This document shows, one piece after another, positions 17,011 to 25,617 of a stretch of 64,000 nt of DNA. The notes beneath the pieces are model-generated. The model was not told where the DNA came from. It saw only the letters and a list, made by a program, of their open reading frames with translations, and searched no databases. This DNA comes from Bacillota bacterium (GTDB taxonomy: Bacteria > Bacillota > UBA4882 > UBA8346), in the NCBI GenBank assembly GCA_023417475.1, contig JAEZFP010000055.1, positions 124,001 to 188,000 of the forward strand, read 5' to 3'. The position numbers and the translations under genes were made by a program. Each line of letters opens with the position of its first letter. Within the stretch, counting starts at the first letter, position 1.

Positions 17011-18543
17011 GTGGGCGAACTACTTTCGCAATTGAAGAATATCTGGAATGAGATGGACACCACCAAGCGGATCGCTGCGGTGGTGGTTCTGCTCTTAGTA
17101 GTGGGGACTATCCTTTTTATGGTAAAGTGGATCGGTTCGCCACGGTATGAGTTGTTATACTCGCGCCTCACCGAACAAGATCGCAGCGAGATTATTTCGA
17201 AGTTGGAAGAGTTGCGAATTCCTTACCGAACTTCGGAGAGCGGCGGCTTAGAGGTTCCCAATGCGTTGTCAGTCCGCGCCAATCTACTGAAGGAAGGGAT
17301 TCCCCGCGGCGGTGTGGTTGGGTATGAGATCTTCGACAAAAGTTCCTTCAGCGCCACCGATTTTACCAACCAAATCAATCGTCAACGGGCTATCGCCGGC
17401 GAGTTAACCCGTACCTTGCAACAGGTTGAAGGGATTAATGACGCCAAAGTTTTGTTAAATATACCCGATTCAACGGAATACCTCTTCGCCGATGATAAGC
17501 CCCAAGGGACAGCTTCGGTTCAGTTACAACTCAAAGCTCCCAACGTATTATCCACCGGCCAAGTGGAGGCCATTGCCAATCTGGTCGCTGCCAGTACCGG
17601 TTTGAAACGCGATAATATCACGATCATTGATAACTATGCCAATGATCTGACCGCTTTGCTTCGTCCCCAACGCGGCAACAAGCCGAATTTAGGGACCGTT
17701 ACGGACGCGTTCGCCATCAAATCCGAGTTTGAAACCACGGCTGAAAAACGGATCGAAAGCATGTTGACCAAGGTTTTTGGTTTTAATAAGGCGGTCGTTC
17801 GGGTCAACGCCGATCTGGACCTCGATTATCAGGAAGTAAAGAATGAAACTTACGGCGATAAAGGCGTTCCCCGCAGCGAGCAGACGCATGACGAAAATTC
17901 GCAAGGTTCCAACGGCAACGCCAACGGCGCTCCCGGAACCGACTCCAACGTGACGCAATATAAGATTGGCACATCGGATCTTTCCAATTATCAAACGGAG
18001 AAATCCGACCGGACCGTTAATTATGAGATCAATAAGACCGAAGAGTTCCGGATTGGCGCTCCCGGGAAGGTGAAACGTTTGTCGGTTGGCGTCTGGGTAG
18101 ACGGCAATTTGCCCGATACCGAGCGGGAAAAGGTTATCAATACCGTTTCCGCCGCGCTTGGGATCGCCGAAGAACGGGGCGACAAGATTACCGTGGAAAC
18201 CATCAACTTTAATAAGCCGGCCCCGCCGGAAACGCCCCAGGGAAAATCCGACAACATGTTGTTGATTGCCGGTGTCGGACTGCTAATCTTGTTGGTCTTG
18301 GTGGTTCTGATCATAACGATTCGTTCCAAGCGTCCGGCGACGGTTGAAGAGATTCCGGTGGTCGGCACGGCCATCGACCAAATGATTGATGATGAAGCGC
18401 TGCCGGAGTTGGCGGCAACCTCCGAACCTTCTTTGGAAGAACGGATCAAAGTCGATCGTCAAACCGAGTTGGAACGTTTTGCCAAAGACAATCCCGAAGA
18501 TGTGGCGGTACTCCTTAAAACCTGGCTGTCCGAGGATAGCTAA
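17011..18543 (+). CDS. fliF: Flagellar MS-ring protein FliF
   Basis: This 510-residue protein forms the MS ring in the cytoplasmic membrane. It has membrane helices near residues 21-41 and 416-437, two ring-building (YscJ/FliF) domains between them, a Gly/Asn/Ser-rich spacer near 300-315, and a C-terminal cytoplasmic tail (DNPEDVAVLLKTWLSED) that binds FliG. Start is GTG at 17011 after AGGAGACC. A 75-base gap follows before fliG, longer than elsewhere in this part of the operon. Confidence 0.96.
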   Translation: MGELLSQLKNIWNEMDTTKRIAAVVVLLLVVGTILFMVKWIGSPRYELLYSRLTEQDRSEIISKLEELRIPYRTSESGGLEVPNALSVRANLLKEGIPRGGVVGYEIFDKSSFSATDFTNQINRQRAIAGELTRTLQQVEGINDAKVLLNIPDSTEYLFADDKPQGTASVQLQLKAPNVLSTGQVEAIANLVAASTGLKRDNITIIDNYANDLTALLRPQRGNKPNLGTVTDAFAIKSEFETTAEKRIESMLTKVFGFNKAVVRVNADLDLDYQEVKNETYGDKGVPRSEQTHDENSQGSNGNANGAPGTDSNVTQYKIGTSDLSNYQTEKSDRTVNYEINKTEEFRIGAPGKVKRLSVGVWVDGNLPDTEREKVINTVSAALGIAEERGDKITVETINFNKPAPPETPQGKSDNMLLIAGVGLLILLVLVVLIITIRSKRPATVEEIPVVGTAIDQMIDDEALPELAATSEPSLEERIKVDRQTELERFAKDNPEDVAVLLKTWLSEDS

Positions 18544-18618
18544 TTGAACAATGGCAACGTTTCCATACTGTTGTTCCTCACGGCTTGCAATCTGACTAAA
18601 TTCATTGGAGTGACTTGA

Positions 18619-19626
18619 GTGAAACTGCAAGATTTGACAGGTAAGCAGAAAGCAGCGATTTTACTGCTCTCATTGGGCATCGACGTTTCCGCAAGAGTCA
18701 TGAAACATCTGCGGGAAGATGAGATCGAAGAGCTTAGCTTGGAGATCGCTAATTTGCGTCGCGTGCCGACCGATATCAAAGATAAAGTGCTGGATGAGTT
18801 TCAACAGATCTGTCTCGCTCAAGAATATGTGCTGTCGGGCGGTGTCGATAACGCCCGCGAGATTTTGGAAAAAGCGGTCGGCGCTCAAAAAGCCGACGAT
18901 ATCCTCAATAAATTGACTTCCTCGCTGGCGATTCGGCCGTTTGATTTTGCTCGGAAAACGGAACCCAGTCAACTGCTGAACTTTATTCAAAATGAACATC
19001 CTCAAACCATAGCGTTGGTTATGGCCTATCTCAGCGCCGAACAGGCGGGAATTATCTTATCCGCGTTACCCCCGCATCAACAGGTGGAAGTGGCCCGGCG
19101 GATCGCCACGATGGACCGGACTTCGCCGGAGGTCATCCGGGAGATTGAAGTCGTATTGGAGAAGAAACTTTCCTCTTTTGTTATGCAGGATTTTTCAATT
19201 GCCGGCGGTTTGGAGTCCGTGGTGACAATATTGAACCGGGTCGACCGCGGCACCGAAAAAACCATTCTCGAAGCGCTGGCCGAAGAAAGTCCGGACCTGG
19301 CCGACGAGATCAAACGGCGGATGTTTGTTTTCGAAGATATCATTATGTTGGACAACCGTTCCGTCCAGCGTTTCCTGCGCGATGTCGACACCAAGGATTT
19401 GTCACTGGCATTGAAGACGGCCAGCGACGAAGTGAAGGATCTGGTATTCCGCAACATGTCCAAACGGGCCGTGGAGATTCTCAAAGAGGATATGAATATG
19501 TTGGGACCGGTTCGGCTGCGTGACGTTGAAGATGCCCAGCAGCGGATCGTCAATGTGGTCCGTCAGTTGGAAGACTCCGGTGAATTGGTCATCTCGCGGG
19601 GCAAGGAGGATGAGTTAGTTGTCTAA
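18619..19626 (+). CDS. fliG: Flagellar motor switch protein FliG
   Basis: This 335-residue rotor protein converts ion flow through MotAB into torque. It shows the N-terminal FliF-binding domain (LTGKQKAAILLLSLG), the middle EHPQTIALVMAYL region and the C-terminal torque domain (IMLDNRSVQRFLRDVDTKDL) with its charged residues. Start is GTG at 18619 with GGAG upstream. It overlaps fliH by eight bases. Confidence 0.97.
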   Translation: MKLQDLTGKQKAAILLLSLGIDVSARVMKHLREDEIEELSLEIANLRRVPTDIKDKVLDEFQQICLAQEYVLSGGVDNAREILEKAVGAQKADDILNKLTSSLAIRPFDFARKTEPSQLLNFIQNEHPQTIALVMAYLSAEQAGIILSALPPHQQVEVARRIATMDRTSPEVIREIEVVLEKKLSSFVMQDFSIAGGLESVVTILNRVDRGTEKTILEALAEESPDLADEIKRRMFVFEDIIMLDNRSVQRFLRDVDTKDLSLALKTASDEVKDLVFRNMSKRAVEILKEDMNMLGPVRLRDVEDAQQRIVNVVRQLEDSGELVISRGKEDELVV

Positions 19627-20467
19627 ACTTATCAAATCAAGTTTTTGTGTAGAGGCGCTCCCCTGTCGGCTGGAACCGGTCGACGTGGATGCCTTTTTTA
19701 TTGATGCTGAAACGTATGCCGATGAAGCCGTCGTCGGGGTCGACAACTTGGACGACTCCGATAACGGGCTGGAAATGGATTTGGAGCGGATTGCCCAACG
19801 GGCGGATGCGTTAATTACCCAGGCTTCGGAACAAGCCGCCCAGATCCGGGAACAGGCCGTGCTGGAAGCTCAGCTGAAGATTGACGCAGCGCGCCAGGAA
19901 GCGGAGCGGATTCTGGGGAATGCCCGGAATGAGGGGCAGGAAATTATTAAGACTGCCAACGAGGCGGCAATTGGACTGCGCGAGCAAGCCCGAAGCGAAG
20001 GTTTCGCCTGTGGAGAGGTGGAGGCCGGGCAAGCGTGGGAAGGAAAGTTAACCGAAGCGCTGCAGTTATTGGCGGATATTGAAAAGGACCGGATTGACCG
20101 GATTACCGGATCGGAACCGGAGTTGTTGAAATTGGCCGGGGCGATCGCGGAAAAAATTATCGGGGCCGAATTGACGCAGGAACCCGGTCAACAATTGGCT
20201 TTGGTTAAAAACGCCTTGTCCCGGGTAGCTAACGCCAGCATGATCACGCTCCGGATCCATCCCGACGACCTGCGATATTTGAGCGAACATCTTCCCGAGG
20301 TCCGGGCGGTATTTAACGGTCCGACCCCGTTGCAACTTGCGGCCGATGAGACGATACCTTCGGGCGGTTGTTTTATTGAAACGGAACGCGGTTCGGTGGA
20401 TGCGCGAATCAAAGTTCAATTGGAACAGATCGTCAAAGAACTTGTCCAGACGGGTTATTGCGAATGA
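19619..20467 (+). CDS. fliH: Flagellar export regulator FliH
   Basis: This 282-residue soluble protein binds the export ATPase FliI and tethers it to the export gate. It has a long charged helix rich in Ala/Gln/Glu (about 55-140), typical of the FliH/V-ATPase E-subunit stalk, and a C-terminal globular domain with SGGCFIETERGSVDARIKVQLE-type residues. Start is TTG at 19619, set by AAGGAGG at 19604-19610 inside fliG. The fliH-fliI-fliJ order is standard. Confidence 0.9.
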   Translation: MSKLIKSSFCVEALPCRLEPVDVDAFFIDAETYADEAVVGVDNLDDSDNGLEMDLERIAQRADALITQASEQAAQIREQAVLEAQLKIDAARQEAERILGNARNEGQEIIKTANEAAIGLREQARSEGFACGEVEAGQAWEGKLTEALQLLADIEKDRIDRITGSEPELLKLAGAIAEKIIGAELTQEPGQQLALVKNALSRVANASMITLRIHPDDLRYLSEHLPEVRAVFNGPTPLQLAADETIPSGGCFIETERGSVDARIKVQLEQIVKELVQTGYCE

Positions 20468-21807
20468 AAACTCCGGTGTTGCCGCCGTTTTCTTTTACCA
20501 AATACCAACGGGTTTTAGCGGATGCCGATTGTCTGCGCCGTTCGGGGCGGGTTAATCAAGTGGTGGGACTGACAATTGAAGCGGACGGACCGGCGGTTAA
20601 CTTGGGTGAACTTTGTCTGATCGAACGGGGCGCCGGTCGGGAAATGATCCCGGCTGAAGTGGTTGGTTTTAAATCCGGTCGGGTCTTGCTAATGCCGTTG
20701 GGCGATATGGACGGCCTGGCCCCGGGTTGTCCGATCACCGCCACCGGACAGATGATCCGGGTGGAAGTCGGACCCGGATTACTGGGCCGGATTCTCGACG
20801 GTCTGGGCCGACCGATTGATGATTTGGCCGGGTTAAATACCCGAACTTTTTACGGAATATCGGCTTTGCCCCCCAATCCTTTAACGCGGCGCCGGATCGA
20901 CGCGCCGTTGGCGATGGGTGTTAGGGCCATTGATTCGTTGCTCACTTGCGGACGGGGACAACGGGTCGGAATTTTCGCCGGCAGCGGCGTCGGTAAAAGT
21001 ACGTTGTTGGGCATGATCGCCCGCAATACCGATGCCGATGTCAACGTGATCGCACTCATCGGCGAACGGGGCCGGGAGGTCCGTGATTTTATCGAACGGG
21101 ATCTCGGTCCCGAGGGTTTGGCGCGATCGGTGGTGGTGGTGGCGACGTCAGACCAGCCGGCGTTGGTGCGGCTCAAAGGGGCGATGGTTGCCACGGCGAT
21201 CGCGGAGTATTTCCGGGACCAAGGCCGGAATGTGATCTTAATGATGGACTCGGTCACCCGTTTTGCCATGGCCCAACGGGAAGTAGGACTGGCCATCGGT
21301 GAGCCGCCAACCACCCGGGGTTTTACCCCGTCGGTTTTCGCTTTACTCCCACGGTTGTTGGAACGTTCCGGAACCGCCGAAGTGGGCAGCATTACCGGCT
21401 TGTACACGGTGCTGGTTGAAGGCGACGATATGAATGAGCCGATCGCCGACGCGGTTCGCGGCATTTTGGACGGGCATATTGTTCTCTCCCGTCATTTGGC
21501 GCACCGGAATCACTATCCGGCCATTGACATCTTGGCCAGTGTCAGCCGTTTGATGGTGGAGCTGGCAACGGCGCCGCACCGTCAGGCTGCCTCGGAATTG
21601 CGGCATTTATTGGCTACTTACCAAAATCAGGAAGACTTGATTAATATCGGCGCCTATGTGCCGGGCAGCAATCCGCAGATTGATAAAGCCATTGCCATGC
21701 AGGAGATGATCAATCATTTTTTGCAGCAGCAGACCGATGAAAAAGTCGGAATGGCCGAGACCATCGAGCAACTTTTAGCGATGTTTGGCGGTGAGAACGC
21801 GTCATGA
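20464..21807 (+). CDS. fliI: Flagellum-specific ATPase FliI
   Basis: This 447-residue ATPase energises flagellar type III export. The Walker A motif FAGSGVGKSTLL lies near residues 171-182, Walker B is VILMMDSVTRFA, and the family marker GEPPTTRGFTPSVFALLPRL is present. I prefer ATG 20464, which overlaps the fliH stop as ATGA; a TTG two codons earlier is possible. It overlaps fliJ by four bases. Confidence 0.96.
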   Translation: MKTPVLPPFSFTKYQRVLADADCLRRSGRVNQVVGLTIEADGPAVNLGELCLIERGAGREMIPAEVVGFKSGRVLLMPLGDMDGLAPGCPITATGQMIRVEVGPGLLGRILDGLGRPIDDLAGLNTRTFYGISALPPNPLTRRRIDAPLAMGVRAIDSLLTCGRGQRVGIFAGSGVGKSTLLGMIARNTDADVNVIALIGERGREVRDFIERDLGPEGLARSVVVVATSDQPALVRLKGAMVATAIAEYFRDQGRNVILMMDSVTRFAMAQREVGLAIGEPPTTRGFTPSVFALLPRLLERSGTAEVGSITGLYTVLVEGDDMNEPIADAVRGILDGHIVLSRHLAHRNHYPAIDILASVSRLMVELATAPHRQAASELRHLLATYQNQEDLINIGAYVPGSNPQIDKAIAMQEMINHFLQQQTDEKVGMAETIEQLLAMFGGENAS

Positions 21808-22271
21808 GAAAGTTTAAATTTCGCCTGGAATCGGTCTTGCAGATAAAGAACCGGCGGGAAGAGCTGCGGCAACGCGAATTGAGCGCGGCGGAACGCCTGC
21901 GTGAACAAGCCCGACAGCAACTGACGGTATGGCAGGAGCAGATCGCCGAGATCATGCGCTTTTACCGCGAACAGCTTCAAAATAGCTTTGATCCCCGGAG
22001 CGCCGGGGATTATTATGCCTATCTCAATTGGTTGAACCGGGAACGGACCGCCGCCGAAGCGCTATTGCGGCAGCGCGAAGCCGAGGCGCATGCCGCGCAG
22101 GCGCGCCTGGTCGAGGCTGCCCGGGAACGCCGCATGATTGAACAGTTAAAAGAGAAAGCGTTGCAAGAGTATCAATTTGCCGAGTTGCAAGCGGAAATTA
22201 ATTTCTTGGATGAATTGGGAACCGGACGGTTTGTCCGGGCCGCCGGATTAGCACAGGAGGGTCAACGGTAA
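21804..22271 (+). CDS. fliJ: Flagellar export chaperone FliJ
   Basis: This 155-residue protein is almost entirely charged coiled coil (RLESVLQIKNRREELRQREL at the start), the FliJ pattern. FliJ links the FliI ATPase to the FlhA gate, much like the gamma stalk of F-ATPase. Sequence conservation is low in this family, so the call rests on position after fliI, size and coiled-coil character. Confidence 0.85.
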   Translation: MRKFKFRLESVLQIKNRREELRQRELSAAERLREQARQQLTVWQEQIAEIMRFYREQLQNSFDPRSAGDYYAYLNWLNRERTAAEALLRQREAEAHAAQARLVEAARERRMIEQLKEKALQEYQFAELQAEINFLDELGTGRFVRAAGLAQEGQR

Positions 22272-22871
22272 ATGGGCCGATTTTTGTTAGGATTGATCGT
22301 GGCGCCGGTCGTTTTGGCAGTCGCCGTCGGCGTGGTCTTGTTGTTGGATCAGTTTGGGATCGTTTCCTATCCCAAACTGGTTTTGCAGGCGGTTGGAAGT
22401 ACTTTGGGCATCAAAAATCTTGCCGAAAATTATGATTTGGGTAAAAAACGCAGCGCGTTACTGGAGAGTAGAGATCGGGAACTCCGGAAAACGGAAGCGG
22501 AGGTCAAGTCCGGGCAGACCGTTCTCGCCCAAAAAATGGCGGAGTTTGCAGCGGAGCGAACCCAATGGGAGAAAGATCATCCGATCACGCCGACGGGCGC
22601 CGCGAATGCGGCCGGTCCGGCGAACCCGTCCCAAACCCCGTCGGTCAACTCCGGGAAGGTCGATCCCAAGGAATCTCAGTTTTTGACCAACATCGGCGGG
22701 ATGAAACCGGCGAAAGCGGCGGCGGTGATTGAAAAATTGGCGCCGGAGACGGTGTATCGCCTCTTTGACCAAATGGACGCCCGGCAGGTTTCGAAAATTC
22801 TGGAGAACCTCCCGGCCGATCTGGTGGCAAAATTAACCCAGGGAAGAATGTTGAAGACCGGAAACCCTTAA
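22272..22871 (+). CDS. MotE-like/YlxF-type membrane protein of the flagellar operon
   Basis: This 199-residue protein has an N-terminal membrane helix (about 5-27), a coiled coil (about 60-100), a Pro/Ala/Asn linker (about 105-130) and a C-terminal MgtE-N-like domain (GGMKPAKAAAVIEKLAPETV, then QMDARQVSKILENLP). This layout matches MotE of alpha-proteobacteria and YlxF of Bacillus, which sit at the same place in their operons. MotE acts as a periplasmic chaperone for the stator protein MotC; a similar role here is inference. It starts immediately after the fliJ stop. Confidence 0.75.
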   Translation: MGRFLLGLIVAPVVLAVAVGVVLLLDQFGIVSYPKLVLQAVGSTLGIKNLAENYDLGKKRSALLESRDRELRKTEAEVKSGQTVLAQKMAEFAAERTQWEKDHPITPTGAANAAGPANPSQTPSVNSGKVDPKESQFLTNIGGMKPAKAAAVIEKLAPETVYRLFDQMDARQVSKILENLPADLVAKLTQGRMLKTGNP

Positions 22872-22948
22872 TCTTTTTTCAAAATATTCCGATATATATT
22901 TCATGGTTATGATTATGACCAAATTTTCTAGCGAAAGGAGGTGAATCA

Positions 22949-24493
22949 TTGTCTAAAGTAGCATTGATACCAACGCTCAAAGCAGAGCCGACAAGCTCTA
23001 AACCGGTGAACGTTTCGGAAGAGAAAGGCGGCGGGGATTTTGGCAAGGCTTTTCAAGCCGCGACTACCGAGAAAAGCGGGAATTCCGGCAAAAAAGCTAA
23101 CGGCGCCAATAAACCGAAGCAAACCGACAACGCCGACCCGCCGGCTGCGGAGCAACAACCGCCACTCAGCGGAGAGATGCAGTCATTATTGAATCAAAGC
23201 CAGGGTCCGGAAGTCAGCGCGCCGCTTCAATTGGCGATGGCGATGGCGGCGGCGGCGGCGGTTGATTTGATGCCCATGGTCGATCGGACACTGTTGGATC
23301 AAACCGCCTTAACCAGTGAACTTACGGTTCCGGCAGCGGCGTTGGATTTTCAAACCGATCACACCCAATCGAACCCGGCGGTAGCAAATCCCATTCGCAT
23401 GGCGGCCGTGAGTGGTAACCCGCCGGCGGCGGCAGCCCCGAAATTGGCAATTCAGTCCGAAATGGCCGTTCCGTTGGGGGAAACCGTTCCGACGACCGTC
23501 ACCACAACAACGCTTGGCCTGCTTAACCCGGAATTAATCAAGGTGGCAACCGAAGCGACGCCCAAGCCGGTTGGCGAGTCCGCGCCAAAAGCTCCCGATT
23601 TCGCCGCCCTGTTAACCGCGACCCAAAACCCGGCGTCAGAGTCTGCCGTTCCCGAAGTCATGCCTGCCATCACGGTGGCCACGGACAGCGCGCTCAAAAT
23701 CGCCGCGACGTCCCAAAGTTCGTTGTCCGGGGTGACGGGATGGAACGGCCGTTGGCAAAATCACACCGCCAACCGTCCCGGAATAGTCCAACCACCCCTG
23801 CTGCAAGCGACCCAAGTCACGGACGAAAATGCCACTGCCGTTGTTGACTTTTCGGCGTTGTTATCCGGCCGCACCGAGCCAACTTCCGATCAAAAAGTGC
23901 TCAACCTATCGGTCTTGCAATCAAAGTTCGCGTTGGACGAGGCGCCGGCAAAACCGTGGACCGATTCGGCCATCCCGGTACATTCGGTGGTCCCGGCCGG
24001 CGAACATTCGCTGCCAACGCCGACCAGCCAACTCAGCACCGCTACCAATCCAATTAACCGGGAGCATCTTTTCTCCCAAATCGTTGAGCATGCCAAACTC
24101 AACCTGAGCAACGGCCAAAGTCAAATGGAACTCCAACTTAAACCGGATAACTTAGGTAAGATCCAGTTGAAGATTTCCCTGGAAAACCAGCTGGTAACCG
24201 CGCGGTTTGTCGCTGAGTCCGATCAGGTCAAACAGATCATTGAGACCAATTTGAATATTTTGAAACGGTCATTGCATGAAAGCGGCATTCAAGTCGACTC
24301 AATGATGGTGGCGGTGGGTCAGCAAAATCATTCCGGCGCTTTCCAGCATTCGATGAACGGTCAAGGCTCCTCGTCCCAACAATATTTTAGCGGCGGACGT
24401 TCAAACGACGGCGCATCCGGCGACGCAGACCTGCCGATTTCGACTGAGCCGGTCCGGCCGGCGGTTGATTCAATGATCAATCTTATCGCGTAA
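22949..24493 (+). CDS. fliK: Flagellar hook-length control protein FliK
   Basis: This 514-residue protein measures the hook and switches export specificity. The long N-terminal part is low-complexity (Ala/Pro/Thr-rich, with a short GCG microsatellite encoding an Ala run near residue 98), fitting a flexible ruler. The conserved C-terminal domain begins near 385 and contains MELQLKPDNLGKIQLKISL and the IIETNLNILKRSLHESGIQV helix that contacts FlhB. Start is TTG at 22949, fixed by AAAGGAGGTG. The ruler region evolves quickly, so only the C-terminus supports the name. Confidence 0.9.
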   Translation: MSKVALIPTLKAEPTSSKPVNVSEEKGGGDFGKAFQAATTEKSGNSGKKANGANKPKQTDNADPPAAEQQPPLSGEMQSLLNQSQGPEVSAPLQLAMAMAAAAAVDLMPMVDRTLLDQTALTSELTVPAAALDFQTDHTQSNPAVANPIRMAAVSGNPPAAAAPKLAIQSEMAVPLGETVPTTVTTTTLGLLNPELIKVATEATPKPVGESAPKAPDFAALLTATQNPASESAVPEVMPAITVATDSALKIAATSQSSLSGVTGWNGRWQNHTANRPGIVQPPLLQATQVTDENATAVVDFSALLSGRTEPTSDQKVLNLSVLQSKFALDEAPAKPWTDSAIPVHSVVPAGEHSLPTPTSQLSTATNPINREHLFSQIVEHAKLNLSNGQSQMELQLKPDNLGKIQLKISLENQLVTARFVAESDQVKQIIETNLNILKRSLHESGIQVDSMMVAVGQQNHSGAFQHSMNGQGSSSQQYFSGGRSNDGASGDADLPISTEPVRPAVDSMINLIA

Positions 24494-24511
24494 ACGAAAG
24501 GAGGAAAAACA

Positions 24512-25132
24512 ATGCAAGTCAACGGCGCTACTAATACCACCGGAACCAACGGCGCTCAAACCCGGAAGACCGGTGACGCCTTGGGAAAAGATGATTTTTT
24601 GAATCTGTTGGTCACGCAATTGCGGTATCAAGACCCGTTAAATCCGATGGAAGACAAAGAATTCATCGCCCAAATGGCGCAGTTCACCACCTTGGAACAG
24701 ATGCAAAATCTGACGCAAGTGTCGCAAATGCAACAGGCGACTGCCATGATCGACAAATTTGTTAAGGCGAACGTCAATTCCGACGGTATGACGGAGTTGG
24801 TTTACGGCCGGGTCACCGCGGTCCGTCAAGCCAGCGGCGAATTTTACTTAACCCTGCATGACGGCCGGGAGATCAAGCTGGCTGAAGTTACCGGGGTTCT
24901 CGGAGCGGCCGGGTTGGTTCAAGAAGCCTTGGCCCTGGTCGGCCACGAAGTGTATATGCGGGAATACAACACCCTCGGTCAGGTGATCGGCATCCATCAA
25001 GTGAAGGTGGTCGACGTCCAGCAAAATAGCGAAACCGGTATTTTGAAGCTGATTGGCGACGACGGTAACCAATACGATCTGGAAGATGTCTGGAATGTCA
25101 TCCCCGACGACGAACCGGTAGAAAAGGAATAG
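24512..25132 (+). CDS. flgD: Flagellar hook assembly scaffold FlgD
   Basis: This 206-residue protein caps the growing hook during assembly. The N-terminal region LGKDDFLNLLVTQLRYQDPL and NPMEDKEFIAQMAQFTTLEQ is diagnostic. The C-terminal part is longer than in the shortest Gram-positive FlgD proteins and may form the usual beta fold. AAAGGAGG precedes the ATG. It follows fliK, as usual. Confidence 0.95.
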   Translation: MQVNGATNTTGTNGAQTRKTGDALGKDDFLNLLVTQLRYQDPLNPMEDKEFIAQMAQFTTLEQMQNLTQVSQMQQATAMIDKFVKANVNSDGMTELVYGRVTAVRQASGEFYLTLHDGREIKLAEVTGVLGAAGLVQEALALVGHEVYMREYNTLGQVIGIHQVKVVDVQQNSETGILKLIGDDGNQYDLEDVWNVIPDDEPVEKE

Positions 25133-25134
25133 CC

Positions 25135-25530
25135 ATGAATGAGAAGATCTTTATCAGGCCGCCGCAGATTGGGACCGGCAACATTCAGTCCAGTCCGGTC
25201 CGGCCGACAGCGCAACCGGTAATAACCGGACCCGGTTTCGAAAGTATCTTTCAAGAACAACTAAACCAGTCTTCCGGGTTGAAATTTTCAGCCCATGCGT
25301 TAAAACGTTTGGAGAGCCGCCAAATTGTGTTTGACTCGCAAGATATGGTCAAGTTAAACGACGCCGTAAACCGCGCCGAAGCCAAAGGGGCTAAGGAATC
25401 CCTGATCTTAACCGACCGGGCGGCTTTGGTGGTGAGCATCAAAAATCGCACCGTCATCACGGCAGTAGATGAAGGCAGTTTACGCGAGAACGTCTTTACC
25501 AATATTGACAGCGCCGTCATTGTGAAATAA
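25135..25530 (+). CDS. Flagellar operon protein of the TIGR02530 (DUF3766) type
   Basis: This 131-residue protein carries the motif LKFSAHALKRLESRQI and ends with a segment about norms of hydrophobic strands (ALVVSIKNRTVITAVDEGSLRENVFTNID, shown here in part as VVSIKNRTVITAVD). It matches the small conserved gene found between flgD and flgE in many Firmicutes. Its function is not established; the hook context suggests an assembly factor. It begins two bases after flgD and is followed by two hairpins rather than by flgE directly. Confidence 0.8.
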   Translation: MNEKIFIRPPQIGTGNIQSSPVRPTAQPVITGPGFESIFQEQLNQSSGLKFSAHALKRLESRQIVFDSQDMVKLNDAVNRAEAKGAKESLILTDRAALVVSIKNRTVITAVDEGSLRENVFTNIDSAVIVK

Positions 25531-25584
25531 GAGGCCGGACCGATTAAAGGGGGCCTCCCGCCGCCACCGAATGACAGAGGTGGC
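25531..25584 (+). other. Two consecutive stem-loops just before flgE
   Basis: GAGGCC (25531-25536) pairs with GGCCTC (25552-25557), and GCCACC (25563-25568) pairs with GGTGGC (25579-25584). Neither is followed by a T-run, so they are unlikely to be terminators. They lie in the transcript between the TIGR02530 gene stop and the flgE ribosome site. Possible roles are RNA processing or protection of the flgE message. Confidence 0.6.
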
Positions 25585-25617
25585 TAATTTAACAACTTTA
25601 GGAGGTCGAAGTTTACC